The notes under the pieces: model-generated
What the model was told of the DNA's origin: nothing
The model's input: the letters and a program-made list of their open reading frames with translations, nothing else
Databases searched by the model: none
NCBI GenBank assembly: GCA_024653865.1
Contig: JANLHD010000079.1
Coordinates: 1-15,928 of the forward strand
Direction: 5' to 3'
Length of the DNA: 15,928 nucleotides
DNA from: an archaeon
GTDB lineage: Archaea; Iainarchaeota; Iainarchaeia; Iainarchaeales; Iainarchaeaceae
Shown here: piece after piece, positions 1 to 7,007 of the stretch
Position numbering within the stretch: position 1 is the stretch's first letter
How the letters are laid out: each line of letters opens with the position of its first letter
Made by a program: the position numbers and the translations under genes

Positions 1-61
1 ATTTGCGTTGTTTTCAACAAAAACATAGCAATTTTCCAAAATTTTGAATTCTAAAACCACT

Positions 62-100
62 TAAAAAAAGAAAAAAAATAACGGCCGGGAAAATTTCCCG
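62..100 (-). terminator. Hairpin plus T-rich terminator of the DUF1761 gene
   Basis: Just past the stop codon of the minus-strand membrane-protein gene, positions 86-100 form a near-palindrome (CGGGAAA / TTTCCCG). On the minus strand this is followed by T-runs (positions 62-80 read as A-runs on the plus strand). T-rich tracts terminate archaeal transcription. The hairpin may help, but the T-runs are the stronger signal. Positions 1-61 are AT-rich and show no gene that I can support. Confidence 0.5.
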
Positions 101-114
101 AACCCCGAATTTTT

Positions 115-525
115 TTAAATTATTGTTATTATTGTCGCCATCAAAAGCAAAGCAACCAACTGGTACGCCGCATTTAGCACAAAAAGCGCCACGGGCTTTG
201 CTTCCCAGAGAATGTCACCCACAAGCAGCATTGCCTGAAAGCCAAGCCAGGCAAGGAATGCCACAAAAAGCGCATCGCCCATCGCAAGCGCGCCCAAGGA
301 GACCAAAAATACGCCAAGAACATAAGACGTAACCAGCGCACTCACAAGGCCGCCAAGCATGTACAATGGCATATTGCCCTTGGATGACTCCATGTCCTTC
401 ATTGTTTTTCCGGTGAGCGCCATCCACCTTTTTCCGAACAGCGGCCCATACCAGAGAAACCCAAGTATGAAAGCGCCTATTCCCGCGGCGGCGACACCAA
501 TTAGGTTCACATCAAAACTAACCAT
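115..525 (-). CDS. DUF1761 family integral membrane protein
   Basis: This is a 136-aa hydrophobic protein with four predicted membrane segments (about residues 7-25, 53-77, 82-104 and 111-135). The motif LWYGPLFGKRW at residues 24-34, after the first membrane segment, is typical of the DUF1761 family, which has no established function. I chose the ATG at 525 rather than the in-frame GTG at 534. A perfect Shine-Dalgarno GAGGTGA (537-531) sits five bases upstream of the ATG, whereas it overlaps the GTG. The gene is monocistronic here: the tRNA lies upstream on the same strand and a T-rich terminator follows. The location (cytoplasmic membrane) is inferred from hydrophobicity. The family assignment is by eye and fairly confident; the function is unknown. 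Confidence 0.75.
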   Translation of the reverse strand: MVSFDVNLIGVAAAGIGAFILGFLWYGPLFGKRWMALTGKTMKDMESSKGNMPLYMLGGLVSALVTSYVLGVFLVSLGALAMGDALFVAFLAWLGFQAMLLVGDILWEAKPVALFVLNAAYQLVALLLMATIITII

Positions 526-530
526 CCAAC

Positions 531-537
531 TCACCTC
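531..537 (-). promoter_or_regulatory. Shine-Dalgarno GAGGTGA deciding the DUF1761 start
   Basis: On the minus strand GAGGTGA is followed by GTTGG and then ATG at 525. It is complementary to the archaeal 16S rRNA 3' end and fixes the start at 525 rather than at the GTG that it overlaps. This gene is therefore read from a transcript with a leader, unlike most genes in the window. Confidence 0.7.
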
Positions 538-614
538 ACAAATTAAAAAAAATCCTGAAATGGCTGAAAAAATTGGCGATAAAATGAATTAAAAGCAGCA
601 GGCGGTGTTTATTT

Positions 615-624
615 TCAAAAAAAA
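615..624 (-). terminator. T8 terminator after tRNA-Pro
   Basis: On the minus strand an uninterrupted run of eight T follows nine bases past the discriminator base. Such oligo-T tracts end archaeal tRNA transcripts. No CCA is encoded before it. Confidence 0.55.
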
Positions 625-632
625 GCGGGAAA

Positions 633-752
633 TGGGGCTGCCCGGATTTGAACCGAGGTCGCGAACTCATCTGGCCCCACGCCTTGCCGAAGCACATCCG
701 GCCGACGAGGTGCACCCAAAGCTCGAATGCTACCAGGCTACACCACAGCCCC
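633..752 (-). tRNA. tRNA-Pro (anticodon TGG), intron-containing
   Basis: The minus strand folds as a tRNA once a 47-nt intron is removed. The acceptor stem is GGGGCTG/CAGCCCC, and the D arm is GTGT-AGCCTGGTA-GCAT. The anticodon stem CGAGC/GTTCG holds the loop TTTGGGA, giving anticodon TGG (positions 718-716). The variable loop is CGAC, the T arm is CTCGG-TTCAAAT-CCGGG, and the discriminator is A at 633. The mature length is 73 nt and CCA is not encoded. The anticodon-stem and T-stem each contain one G-U pair. Proline identity follows from the TGG anticodon and agrees with archaeal tRNA-Pro. A possible promoter is the AT-rich box at 801-814 on the minus strand. Confidence 0.95.
668..714 (-). 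other. tRNA-Pro intron (47 nt, between positions 37 and 38)
   Basis: The intron lies after G37 (position 715) and before A38 (position 667). The bulge-helix-bulge can be read directly. TTTG (tRNA 32-35) pairs with CAGA near the intron 3' end (A-U, G-U, A-U and G-C pairs, 4 bp). It is flanked by three-base bulges GG|T and TG|A, each cut between its second and third base. The following intron helix begins GCACC/GGGGC with one mismatch. This is the substrate architecture of the archaeal tRNA splicing endonuclease. Confidence 0.88.
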
Positions 753-840
753 ATTTGCTCTCTTCTGGAGGCAAATTTGCCCTGCGAGAAAATTGTGGAG
801 GATTAACTTTAAAACCCCAAAACAATGGCGTTTCGGAACA

Positions 841-857
841 TATTTTAACTATTTAAA
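841..857 (+). promoter_or_regulatory. TATA region of the DNA ligase gene
   Basis: The AT-rich element TATTTTAACTATTTAAA is centred roughly 25 bases upstream of the ATG at 872. There is no Shine-Dalgarno before the start. The spacing suggests a leaderless or nearly leaderless transcript. Confidence 0.45.
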
Positions 858-871
858 CACCTGATTTAAAC

Positions 872-2713
872 ATGCAGTTTTCCGAACTGGCCGAGTATTT
901 CCACAAAATAGAGTCGGTTTCCTCAAGGCTGGAAATGATGGCAATACTCTCGGAAATGCTGAAAAAAAGTGGAAAAGACGTGAAAAAAACAATTTACATT
1001 TCCCAAGGAATCCTAGGGCCCGGGCACGAAGCGCTCGAAGCTGGCATTGGCGAAGGATTGCTCGAGGCGGGAATTGCAAAGGCAAGCGGCTACCCAAAGG
1101 ACGAGGTGAAAAAACTCTACAAGCAGCTCGGGGACCTGGGCGAGGTCGCACAAAAGCTATCCAAAAACAAAAAACAGCAATCGCTTTTTTCCGAAAAGCT
1201 CTCAGTGCAAAAAGTTTTCGGCAACTTCGTGAAAATGGCGGCAACCGAAGGAAGGGGCAGCCAAGAAACAAAGCTCGGCGCATTCTCCGAACTCTTGAAC
1301 AGCGCATCGCCGCTCGAGGCAAAGTACATAGCAAGAATACCTCTGGGCAACATGAGGCTCGGAGTGGGCGACCCCACCATAATGGACGCGCTCGCGCTCA
1401 ATTACGTCGATGAGTTCACGCGAAGCAAAAAAATCCGCGCACAAATAGAGTCGGCAATGAAGGAAAAAAAGGACGAGAAGCGCAAGGAGGAATTTGCGAG
1501 AAAGGCAAGGCAGCTTTTGCGCGAAAAAATAGAGGCAAAGTACAACATCCACTCCGACCTTGGCGAGATTGCGGAAAGGCTCGCCGAAAAAGGGCTCGCG
1601 GGGCTTGAAGAAATTTCCATGAAACCGGGTTCGCCAATAAGGCCCACCCTTGCGGAGAGATTGCCCAGTGCCGAACAAATAATAGAAAAACTCGGCAAAT
1701 GCATTGTGGAGGCAAAATACGACGGATTCCGCGTGCAGGTCCACAAAAAAGGAAACGACGTCGCGATTTACTCGCGGCAATCCGAGAACGTGACGCACAT
1801 GTTTCCCGACCTAGTGGACGCGGTCCGCGAAAGGGTGAGGGCCAAGGACGCAATCATAGAGGGCGAGGCACTAGCGTACAACTCCGTGACACAGCAGCCC
1901 CTTCCCTTCCAGGTAACCATACAAAGAAAAAGAAAATATAACGTGGAAAAAATGGCGGAAGAATTCCCGCTTCGGCTCTTCGTGTTCGACGTCATGTACC
2001 TGGACGGAAAAAACACCATGAACCTCCCGTTCATTGAAAGGAGAAAAAAACTTGAGGGGGCAATAAGTCAGAATGAAAAAATCGCGCTAACCGACGCAAT
2101 AGAAACAAACGACCCCAAAAAACTTGAGGAATTCTTTTTGGCGAGCATAGAAAACGGCCTCGAGGGAATAATCGCAAAAGACCCGGCCGCGCCCTACATT
2201 GCGGGCGCAAGAAAATACGCGTGGATAAAGCTAAAGCGCTCATACAAGGGCGAACTAAACGATTCCGTGGACCTCGCAATAATCGGCTATTACAAAGGCA
2301 GGGGCAAGAGAACAAAATTCGGCCTGGGAGGGCTCTTGTGCGCGGCGTACAATGAACAGGAGGACTCATTCCAATCGATAACAAAAATCGGAACGGGAAT
2401 GAGCGAACAAATACTCGCCGAACTCGAGGAAAAGCTCAGCGCAACCTCGGAAAAAGAAAAGCCCGCCCGCGTTGACTCTGGCCTTTCCCCCGATATTTGG
2501 GTGAAGCCATTTTACGTGATAGAGGTGGTTGCGGACGAAATAACGCGAAGCCCCACCCACACCGCGGGAAAAACAGGCGGCCAGGGATACGCCCTTAGGT
2601 TTCCGCGCATGATAAAATTCCGCGAGAAAAAACCCGAAGAGGCGACAACCGTTGCGGAAATAGAGCAAATGTACCGGAACCAAAAAAGCGTGGCACTGGA
2701 AGAAAAACCCTGA
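872..2713 (+). CDS. lig: ATP-dependent DNA ligase
   Basis: This 613-aa enzyme seals nicks in DNA during replication and repair through an enzyme-AMP intermediate. The N-terminal DNA-binding domain spans about residues 1-245. The nucleotidyltransferase domain follows with motif I EAKYDGFR (catalytic Lys282), motif III FDVMYLDG, motif IV EGIIAKDP and motif V WIKLKRSY. The C-terminal OB-fold ends with ITRSPTHTA and RFPRMIKFR, as in archaeal ligases. A Lys/Glu-rich stretch at about residues 184-222 makes the protein slightly longer than the 560-600 aa I expect. The ATG at 872 is preceded by a TATA region at leaderless spacing. The next gene has its own TATA box, so the ligase is probably transcribed alone. 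The identification is secure. Confidence 0.96.
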   Translation: MQFSELAEYFHKIESVSSRLEMMAILSEMLKKSGKDVKKTIYISQGILGPGHEALEAGIGEGLLEAGIAKASGYPKDEVKKLYKQLGDLGEVAQKLSKNKKQQSLFSEKLSVQKVFGNFVKMAATEGRGSQETKLGAFSELLNSASPLEAKYIARIPLGNMRLGVGDPTIMDALALNYVDEFTRSKKIRAQIESAMKEKKDEKRKEEFARKARQLLREKIEAKYNIHSDLGEIAERLAEKGLAGLEEISMKPGSPIRPTLAERLPSAEQIIEKLGKCIVEAKYDGFRVQVHKKGNDVAIYSRQSENVTHMFPDLVDAVRERVRAKDAIIEGEALAYNSVTQQPLPFQVTIQRKRKYNVEKMAEEFPLRLFVFDVMYLDGKNTMNLPFIERRKKLEGAISQNEKIALTDAIETNDPKKLEEFFLASIENGLEGIIAKDPAAPYIAGARKYAWIKLKRSYKGELNDSVDLAIIGYYKGRGKRTKFGLGGLLCAAYNEQEDSFQSITKIGTGMSEQILAELEEKLSATSEKEKPARVDSGLSPDIWVKPFYVIEVVADEITRSPTHTAGKTGGQGYALRFPRMIKFREKKPEEATTVAEIEQMYRNQKSVALEEKP

Positions 2714-2754
2714 AAAATATTCCAAAAAATGCGAAAAAAAGCCGCGTGGTCTGC

Positions 2755-2766
2755 TATAATATATTA
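2755..2766 (+). promoter_or_regulatory. TATA box of the envelope operon
   Basis: TATAATATATTA is centred about 27 bases before the ATG at 2787. This argues that the ATG, not the upstream in-frame TTG at 2769, starts both transcript and protein. Confidence 0.6.
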
Positions 2767-2786
2767 GTTTGAGGCTACATAAACTG

Positions 2787-3044
2787 ATGAACAGGCTTGT
2801 TTACTGGACGGAAAAATCGCTATTCCTAATTGTGGGCTTTTTGATCGTAGTCTACCTGCTCTCGGTGTTCAAGATTTGGAGTTCGGAACAAAGCAGGTAC
2901 TTTTCATTCATAGGCGATTGGGAATCGGTAATACTGCTTACGGTGATAGTTTTTGTGATTACTTTTGTGATGGAGCGCCTGTGGAAGTGGGAGGTGCGCG
3001 AAATATTCAAGCCGCCACAAATCATTAGGAGGAAAAAAAGATGA
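2787..3044 (+). CDS. Small two-pass membrane protein, hypothetical
   Basis: I do not recognise the family of this 85-aa protein. A first membrane segment spans about residues 12-31 (LFLIVGFLIVVYLL) and a second about 45-62 (VILLTVIVFVITFVM). A basic tail ends in RRKKR, so the C-terminus is probably cytoplasmic by the positive-inside rule. The start is set by the TATA box 27 bases upstream; the in-frame TTG at 2769 would add six residues and is less likely. Its TGA overlaps the next ATG (ATGA), so the two genes are translationally coupled. This suggests a partnership with the pilin-like protein, for example as a membrane anchor or assembly factor. That role is inference only. Confidence 0.7.
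   Translation: MNRLVYWTEKSLFLIVGFLIVVYLLSVFKIWSSEQSRYFSFIGDWESVILLTVIVFVITFVMERLWKWEVREIFKPPQIIRRKKR
3027..3032 (+). promoter_or_regulatory. Shine-Dalgarno AGGAGG for the pilin-like gene
   Basis: AGGAGG ends eight bases before the ATG at 3041 and lies inside the end of the preceding gene. It is the expected arrangement for an internal operon gene, in contrast to the leaderless first genes. Confidence 0.75.
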
Positions 3045-3964
3045 GGGGCTTTTCGGCTTTCCAATTGCTTGTTGCCGCGGTCGCGGCAATCGCCATACTC
3101 TCGCTCGCACTCGGGTTTTTCAGGTTAGGCGATGAGGACATTAGCGCCCAAATTTCGGACGCGCTCGCATACGCGCAAGGGAACGAGGGCATTTTGCACG
3201 AAAAAGAATTCACATTCCCGCAAGGGTTTGCGATCCGCGCACAAAACTTCGACTCGGCAACAAGGAGCGTGCGGTTTTTGTGCACAAACCCCGAGACATG
3301 CGATTCCGAAAAGGCCATTGTCGAGCCAAGGCTGGTTAATTTTACCGAAAACTATTTTACGCGCGCGTTCTTCAGGTGCAAAAAAAAGGACAAAATATCC
3401 GATTGCGTGGTTTACTTCGGAAACATGCCGGCCCGCCTTGAGGCAACCATACTAAGTTTTCCGCAAACAACCCAATCGCAGGCCGATGTGCTCTTCAAGG
3501 TTGAAAACACGGGAAGCCTTGATGCCGTGAACATCGAGTACTCGGCAACGGCATATTTGCTCAGAAATATCGGGGAAAGCATTGAACGCTCATTCGCGGC
3601 GAAATTCGCAGAACAGCTCGAAAGGCTCCCGGCGGGGTCGTCAAAAACAGCCCTGGGCACCCTTAAAATTGATGCACCCGGGGAATACGTGCTTGTGGTC
3701 GAGGCGCAGGGGCCTGAAGCTGGAATTTCGCGCACGGAACGCGAATTTGCCGTGACAAGCGGGATTTCGGAAGAGTGCAGGGCAACCACAAAAGAGCGCG
3801 AATACCTCTCGGGCGATTTGTGCGTTTCGGAGTTGCTCTGCGAAGGCTGTTCGCACGGGTATGAGTGCGTGCAAAGGTGGACTGAAAAGGGCGAGCAAGC
3901 AGAACTTGGCTCAAAGGACAAGGCATTTTCGACAACACAATCCCAAGGCGGGGCGTGCAGTTAA
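3041..3964 (+). CDS. Type IV pilin-like, cysteine-rich secreted or surface protein
   Basis: This 307-aa protein begins with a short basic leader, MRG, and then FSAFQLLVAAVAAIAILSLA. That resembles an archaeal class III (prepilin) signal, with Gln at position 8 and a hydrophobic helix to about residue 26. Cleavage after Gly3 is plausible. A middle region (about 135-235) alternates hydrophobic residues and contains VLFKVENTG and APGEYVLVVEAQG, like CARDB or other immunoglobulin-like surface domains. The C-terminal part is cysteine-rich (DLCVSELLCEGCSHGYEC). I count ten cysteines in all, compatible with extracytoplasmic disulfides. It is coupled by an ATGA overlap to the small membrane protein upstream. 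The surface location is inferred. No specific family was recognised beyond the pilin-like N-terminus. Confidence 0.65.
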   Translation: MRGFSAFQLLVAAVAAIAILSLALGFFRLGDEDISAQISDALAYAQGNEGILHEKEFTFPQGFAIRAQNFDSATRSVRFLCTNPETCDSEKAIVEPRLVNFTENYFTRAFFRCKKKDKISDCVVYFGNMPARLEATILSFPQTTQSQADVLFKVENTGSLDAVNIEYSATAYLLRNIGESIERSFAAKFAEQLERLPAGSSKTALGTLKIDAPGEYVLVVEAQGPEAGISRTEREFAVTSGISEECRATTKEREYLSGDLCVSELLCEGCSHGYECVQRWTEKGEQAELGSKDKAFSTTQSQGGACS

Positions 3965-3991
3965 AAAACGCTTTACGCCACAAAAAAATGC

Positions 3992-5191
3992 ATGCTGCTC
4001 AAAAATTGCCGATACATCATAACCCAGAATGGTTCGCGCGCCATTCTGGAAAAATCCGACATCCTCGTGCAAAACGGAAAAATCAAAAAAATCGGCAAGG
4101 CACTTTTTGCCCAAAGCCCTGCGGAAATAATTGACTGCTCTGAAAAAATCGTGATGCCAGGGCTTGTGAACACACACACGCACCTCGGAATGCACTCTCT
4201 AAAGGGCGCGTGTGATGACGAGGAACTCTTCGAGTGGCTCGAGCGGCTCGCGAAAGAGGAGGAAAAACTCGATGCGAAAAAGGTCAAGGAAAACACAAAA
4301 GCAGGACTGCGCGAGGCAATTCGGTTCGGAACCACGACAATATATGACTCATACAAGGAGCCAATGGCGCGCGCGCAGGCTTTTGGCGAAGCCGGAATAA
4401 ACGGAATAATATCATCCACAATAACGGGCACAGAATCGTTTTCACGGGCAGTAAAATTTTCCGAATCAAGCCTTCCCGAAAACGTTGCGCCCGCAATTGC
4501 CGCCAATTCCATTTATGCGTGCCCGGAGGATGTTTTGAAAAAGGTCGCAAAATACAGCGACAAAAAAAGGCTGCTGAGAAGAATTCACGTGGGCGAAACC
4601 CGCAAGGAGCGCTTTGACATACTGGAAAAAAAAGGGAAGCTCGCCGTCGAATACCTAGATTCCATTGGATTTCTCGGAAAAACCTGCCTGCTCGTGCACT
4701 GCATTTGGATAACCAAGGGGGAAATAGCAAGGATTGCAAAGGCGAAAGCAAAAGTTTCTCACAACCCGGTGTCGAACATGAAGCTCGCCTCTGGCGGGGT
4801 GATGCCGCTTGCGGAAATGCTCGCAGCGGGAGTTTGCGCCGGGCTGGGAACGGACTCGGTCGCCAGCAACAACAACCTTGACATGTTCGAGGAAATGAAA
4901 ACGGCGGCACTTTTGCACAGGCACCACAAGTGGGACCCCAAGGCAATTTCGGCACAGCAAATACTCGACATGGCGACCATAAAGGGAGCGCAGTGCCTTT
5001 GCGTTGAAAAAAGAACCGGCTCAATCGAAGTTGGCAAGCAGGCGGACATCATAACCCTCGGCCCCGATGAAAATCTTTTGCCGATAAACGACCCGGTTTC
5101 GTCCATGGTGTTTTCCGCAAACGGGCTGAACGTGGATGATGTAATCGCGCGCGGAAAAATCCTCTTGAGGGAAAAATCATTTTTCTTCTAA
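3992..5191 (+). CDS. Amidohydrolase of the MTA/SAH/5'-deoxyadenosine deaminase family
   Basis: This 399-aa metal-dependent deaminase probably converts adenosyl compounds (S-adenosylhomocysteine, methylthioadenosine or 5'-deoxyadenosine) to inosyl products, which salvages SAM-derived nucleosides. The N-terminal β-sandwich strand is followed by VMPGLVNTHTHLGM (metal ligands His62 and His64). Next come HVGETRKE (His199, Glu202), LVHCIW (His236), VSHNPVSNMKL (His257) and GLGTDS (metal ligand Asp288). This is the ligand series known for TM0936-like MTA/SAH deaminases. The C-terminus closes the sandwich with GSIEVGKQADII. Its start lies 27 bases after the pilin-like gene, without a clear Shine-Dalgarno. 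Its last 15 bases overlap the convergent Dph6-like gene. Substrate preference cannot be read from the sequence. Confidence 0.88.
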   Translation: MLLKNCRYIITQNGSRAILEKSDILVQNGKIKKIGKALFAQSPAEIIDCSEKIVMPGLVNTHTHLGMHSLKGACDDEELFEWLERLAKEEEKLDAKKVKENTKAGLREAIRFGTTTIYDSYKEPMARAQAFGEAGINGIISSTITGTESFSRAVKFSESSLPENVAPAIAANSIYACPEDVLKKVAKYSDKKRLLRRIHVGETRKERFDILEKKGKLAVEYLDSIGFLGKTCLLVHCIWITKGEIARIAKAKAKVSHNPVSNMKLASGGVMPLAEMLAAGVCAGLGTDSVASNNNLDMFEEMKTAALLHRHHKWDPKAISAQQILDMATIKGAQCLCVEKRTGSIEVGKQADIITLGPDENLLPINDPVSSMVFSANGLNVDDVIARGKILLREKSFFF

Positions 5192-5860
5192 ATGGGCACG
5201 CACTATTTCGAGCCGGCCCTCGTGCTCTTTTTCCGAAACCACATTTGTTTTATCAAGCACCAGCCTTTTTTTGAAAAAGGGCGCATCGACAACCAGGCTC
5301 TCGTACTCGCCGCCCTCGCCGCCGACGTGAAAACCATGCCGAGCATTTAGGGAACTAAAATATGCGAGGGTTTTTTCGTCAACGCGCTCGCCGAGCAAAT
5401 CCTTCGAGAGCCCCTGCGCGGCTATTGCGACAATGCGCACATCAAATCCGAGCGAAATCATTTCCCCGAGCAATTTTTCCTGGCTCTTGTGCCAAAGCGG
5501 CGCAAAGCACCTTAGCCCAAGCGAGTGGCAAACCCTGTTCACGCGCTCCTGCTGGTAATCGCTCAAAAGCGCGCCCACCGCGACACCCGTTATTTCGAAT
5601 TTCGCCTTTGCCATTGCGAGGGTTTTTTTGAGGTCAAAAAGTTCGGATTCCTTCTCCCCCAAAGTCTCGCCAATCAAAATCGGCAAGCCTATGGCATTTG
5701 CCTGCAAGGAAACCATTTCTATTGCTGGTGTGTGGAACATCCAGCTGAATTCATTCTTCGATTTCAGGGAAATTAGGCATTTGACGTCCCAACCCTGCTC
5801 CAAAAAATAGTGAAGCGTAAAAACAGAATCCTTGCCCCCGGAAAACAATATGCCAATCAT
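5177..5860 (-). CDS. dph6: Diphthine-ammonia ligase-like PP-loop ATP pyrophosphatase (Dph6)
   Basis: This 227-aa enzyme would amidate diphthine on the conserved histidine of elongation factor 2 with ATP and ammonia, the last step of diphthamide synthesis. The N-terminal PP-loop is SGGKDS (residues 7-12). The middle region has VAVGALLSDYQQERV, and the C-terminal signature is HVGGEGGEYESLVVDAPFF, typical of the archaeal Dph6/MJ0570 family. The length is normal for archaeal members, which lack the eukaryotic C-terminal extension. ATG at 5860 is the start. A TATA-like TTAAATTT (5888-5881) about 24 bases upstream indicates a leaderless transcript. The 3' end overlaps the convergent deaminase by 15 bases. 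The family is confident; the exact reaction is assigned by homology. Confidence 0.88.
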   Translation of the reverse strand: MIGILFSGGKDSVFTLHYFLEQGWDVKCLISLKSKNEFSWMFHTPAIEMVSLQANAIGLPILIGETLGEKESELFDLKKTLAMAKAKFEITGVAVGALLSDYQQERVNRVCHSLGLRCFAPLWHKSQEKLLGEMISLGFDVRIVAIAAQGLSKDLLGERVDEKTLAYFSSLNARHGFHVGGEGGEYESLVVDAPFFKKRLVLDKTNVVSEKEHEGRLEIVRAHLEEK

Positions 5861-5880
5861 ACAGACATTTTGCAGGAAAA

Positions 5881-5888
5881 AAATTTAA
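5881..5888 (-). promoter_or_regulatory. TATA box of dph6
   Basis: TTAAATTT on the minus strand is centred about 24-25 bases upstream of the ATG at 5860, the spacing for a leaderless message. Confidence 0.45.
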
Positions 5889-5935
5889 CACAACCGCATT
5901 GTTTTTAACGACAAGAACCCCCTAATATAAACAGA

Positions 5936-6045
5936 CAAAGGGTTGGTTCCCCTTTTTGCCGAAAAAAATGGCTGGGGGCGACGAATACGGAACTAACCAG
6001 GCAAAGGGTTGGGTGTGCCCCAAAAGGGCACCGGGGCGGGAACAA
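5936..6045 (+). ncRNA. Structured G-rich intergenic region, possible leader or small RNA
   Basis: The 249-base gap between dph6 and the aldolase gene is mostly AT-rich, but this part is rich in G-runs. GGTTGGTTCC (5941-5950) can pair with GGAACTAACC (5989-5998) over 10 bp with one G-U. Alternatively AAAGGG (5937-5942) pairs with CCCTTT (5950-5955), which is followed by T residues, so the two folds exclude each other. GTGCCC/GGGCAC (6015-6031) forms a separate hairpin with loop CAAAA. The 11-mer CAAAGGGTTGG occurs at 5936-5946 and again at 6002-6012. A TATA-like CTAATATAAAC lies at 5922-5932. It matches no RNA family I know. It could be a leader of the aldolase gene or a stand-alone RNA. Confidence 0.3.
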
Positions 6046-6047
6046 AA

Positions 6048-6057
6048 CTATTTAATC
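6048..6057 (+). promoter_or_regulatory. TATA box of the DUF2090 aldolase gene
   Basis: CTATTTAATC would place transcription start near 6080 and leave a leader of about 30 bases before the ATG at 6110. If this promoter is the only one, the structured region upstream is not part of the mRNA. Confidence 0.4.
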
Positions 6058-6109
6058 CTTTAACACCTAATTCTACCAAAACATAAAGCATTTTTTGGGG
6101 GTTGGACAA

Positions 6110-7006
6110 ATGGGATACAAAAAGGACCTGCTCATTCTCCCCTTCGACCACCGGGGGTCGCTTCTCAAAAAACTCTTCGGAGTTGAAGGGCGCGAACCGA
6201 CAAGCGAAGAGGCGGAAAAATACGCGGACCTAAAACACATGGTTTATGAGGGATTTTTGCAAAGCCTTGAAATGGGCGTGCCAAAGGAAAAAACCGCAGT
6301 GCTCGTGGACGCGCAGTTCGGCGAAAAAATAATTTCCGACGCAAAGAAACGCAAAATTATGGTAGCAATGCCCGTGGAAAAATCAGGGCAGGAAGAATTC
6401 GACTTTGATGAGCAGGATTTCAGGGGGCACATTAAAAGAGTTGACCCTGATTTTGTGAAAGTGCTCGTAAGGTTCAACCCGGAAGAAAAAGGAGACCTCA
6501 ACACAAGGCAGCTCAAAAGGCTAAGGCAGGTGAGCGATTTCTCCCGCGAGATAGGGAAAAAATTCATATTCGAACTCCTGGTCCCCCCACTCCCAAAACA
6601 ACTCGCAACCCTTGGCGACACATATGATTTGGAGCTGCGGCCAAAACTAATGGTCAAGGCGATAAGGCAAATACAGGACGCAGGAGTGGAGCCGGACGTG
6701 TGGAAACTCGAGGGCGTTAGCAAAAAAGATGACTCACAGGCGCTTGTCGCGCAATGCCACGCAAAAGGCAGGACCTCTGGCATCATAACCCTTGGAAGGG
6801 GCGAGGACGCGAACAAAGTGAAAGAGTGGCTCAAAGTCGGCGCGAAAATAAACGGCATAATCGGCTTTGCCGTGGGAAGGACGATTTTCTGGGAACCAAT
6901 GAAAAACCTCAATTCCAAAAAAATTTCCCGCAAAGAAGCGATAAACCAGGTTGCAAACAATTACAAGCAATTGGTCGACCTTTGGGAAAGCGAGAGGTCG
7001 AAATAG
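6110..7006 (+). CDS. DUF2090 (IolC C-terminal-like) class I aldolase family protein
   Basis: This 298-aa TIM-barrel protein resembles the DUF2090 domain fused to the C-terminus of IolC kinases and the 2-deoxy-5-keto-gluconate-6-phosphate aldolases. Signature segments are LPFDHRGSLLKKLFG (10-24), VDAQFG (66-71), PVEKSGQEEFDFD (88-100), PDFVKVLVRFNPE (123-135) and FELLVPP (154-160). EPDVWKLEG (194-202) contains Lys199, a candidate Schiff-base lysine by analogy with LacD-type aldolases. GFAVGRTIFW resembles a phosphate-binding end. No kinase domain is attached. I chose ATG 6110; the in-frame TTG at 6095 would add MGVGQ and lacks family support. The convergent neighbour operon encodes FBPase, so a role in hexose-phosphate metabolism is plausible. 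The substrate is unknown. Confidence 0.8.
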   Translation: MGYKKDLLILPFDHRGSLLKKLFGVEGREPTSEEAEKYADLKHMVYEGFLQSLEMGVPKEKTAVLVDAQFGEKIISDAKKRKIMVAMPVEKSGQEEFDFDEQDFRGHIKRVDPDFVKVLVRFNPEEKGDLNTRQLKRLRQVSDFSREIGKKFIFELLVPPLPKQLATLGDTYDLELRPKLMVKAIRQIQDAGVEPDVWKLEGVSKKDDSQALVAQCHAKGRTSGIITLGRGEDANKVKEWLKVGAKINGIIGFAVGRTIFWEPMKNLNSKKISRKEAINQVANNYKQLVDLWESERSK

Positions 7007-7007
7007 A

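Noticed and set aside
605..856. Reading frame across the tRNA-Pro gene on the plus strand
   Set aside because: It runs through a well-folded tRNA and its intron and resembles no protein.
849..1334. Long antisense frames opposite lig, the deaminase, gatD and gatE
   Set aside because: They are Arg/Ser/Pro/Phe-rich shadows of biased codon use in the sense genes and have no plausible protein features.
872..2713. Lys/Glu-rich stretch of the ligase (residues 184-222) as a foreign insertion
   Set aside because: It lies in the helical region before the adenylation domain, where archaeal ligases vary in length, and codon use matches the rest of the gene.
5936..6045. H/ACA or box C/D guide RNA
   Set aside because: An ACA occurs at 6042-6044, but no pseudouridylation pocket or kink-turn could be drawn, and no C and D boxes were found.
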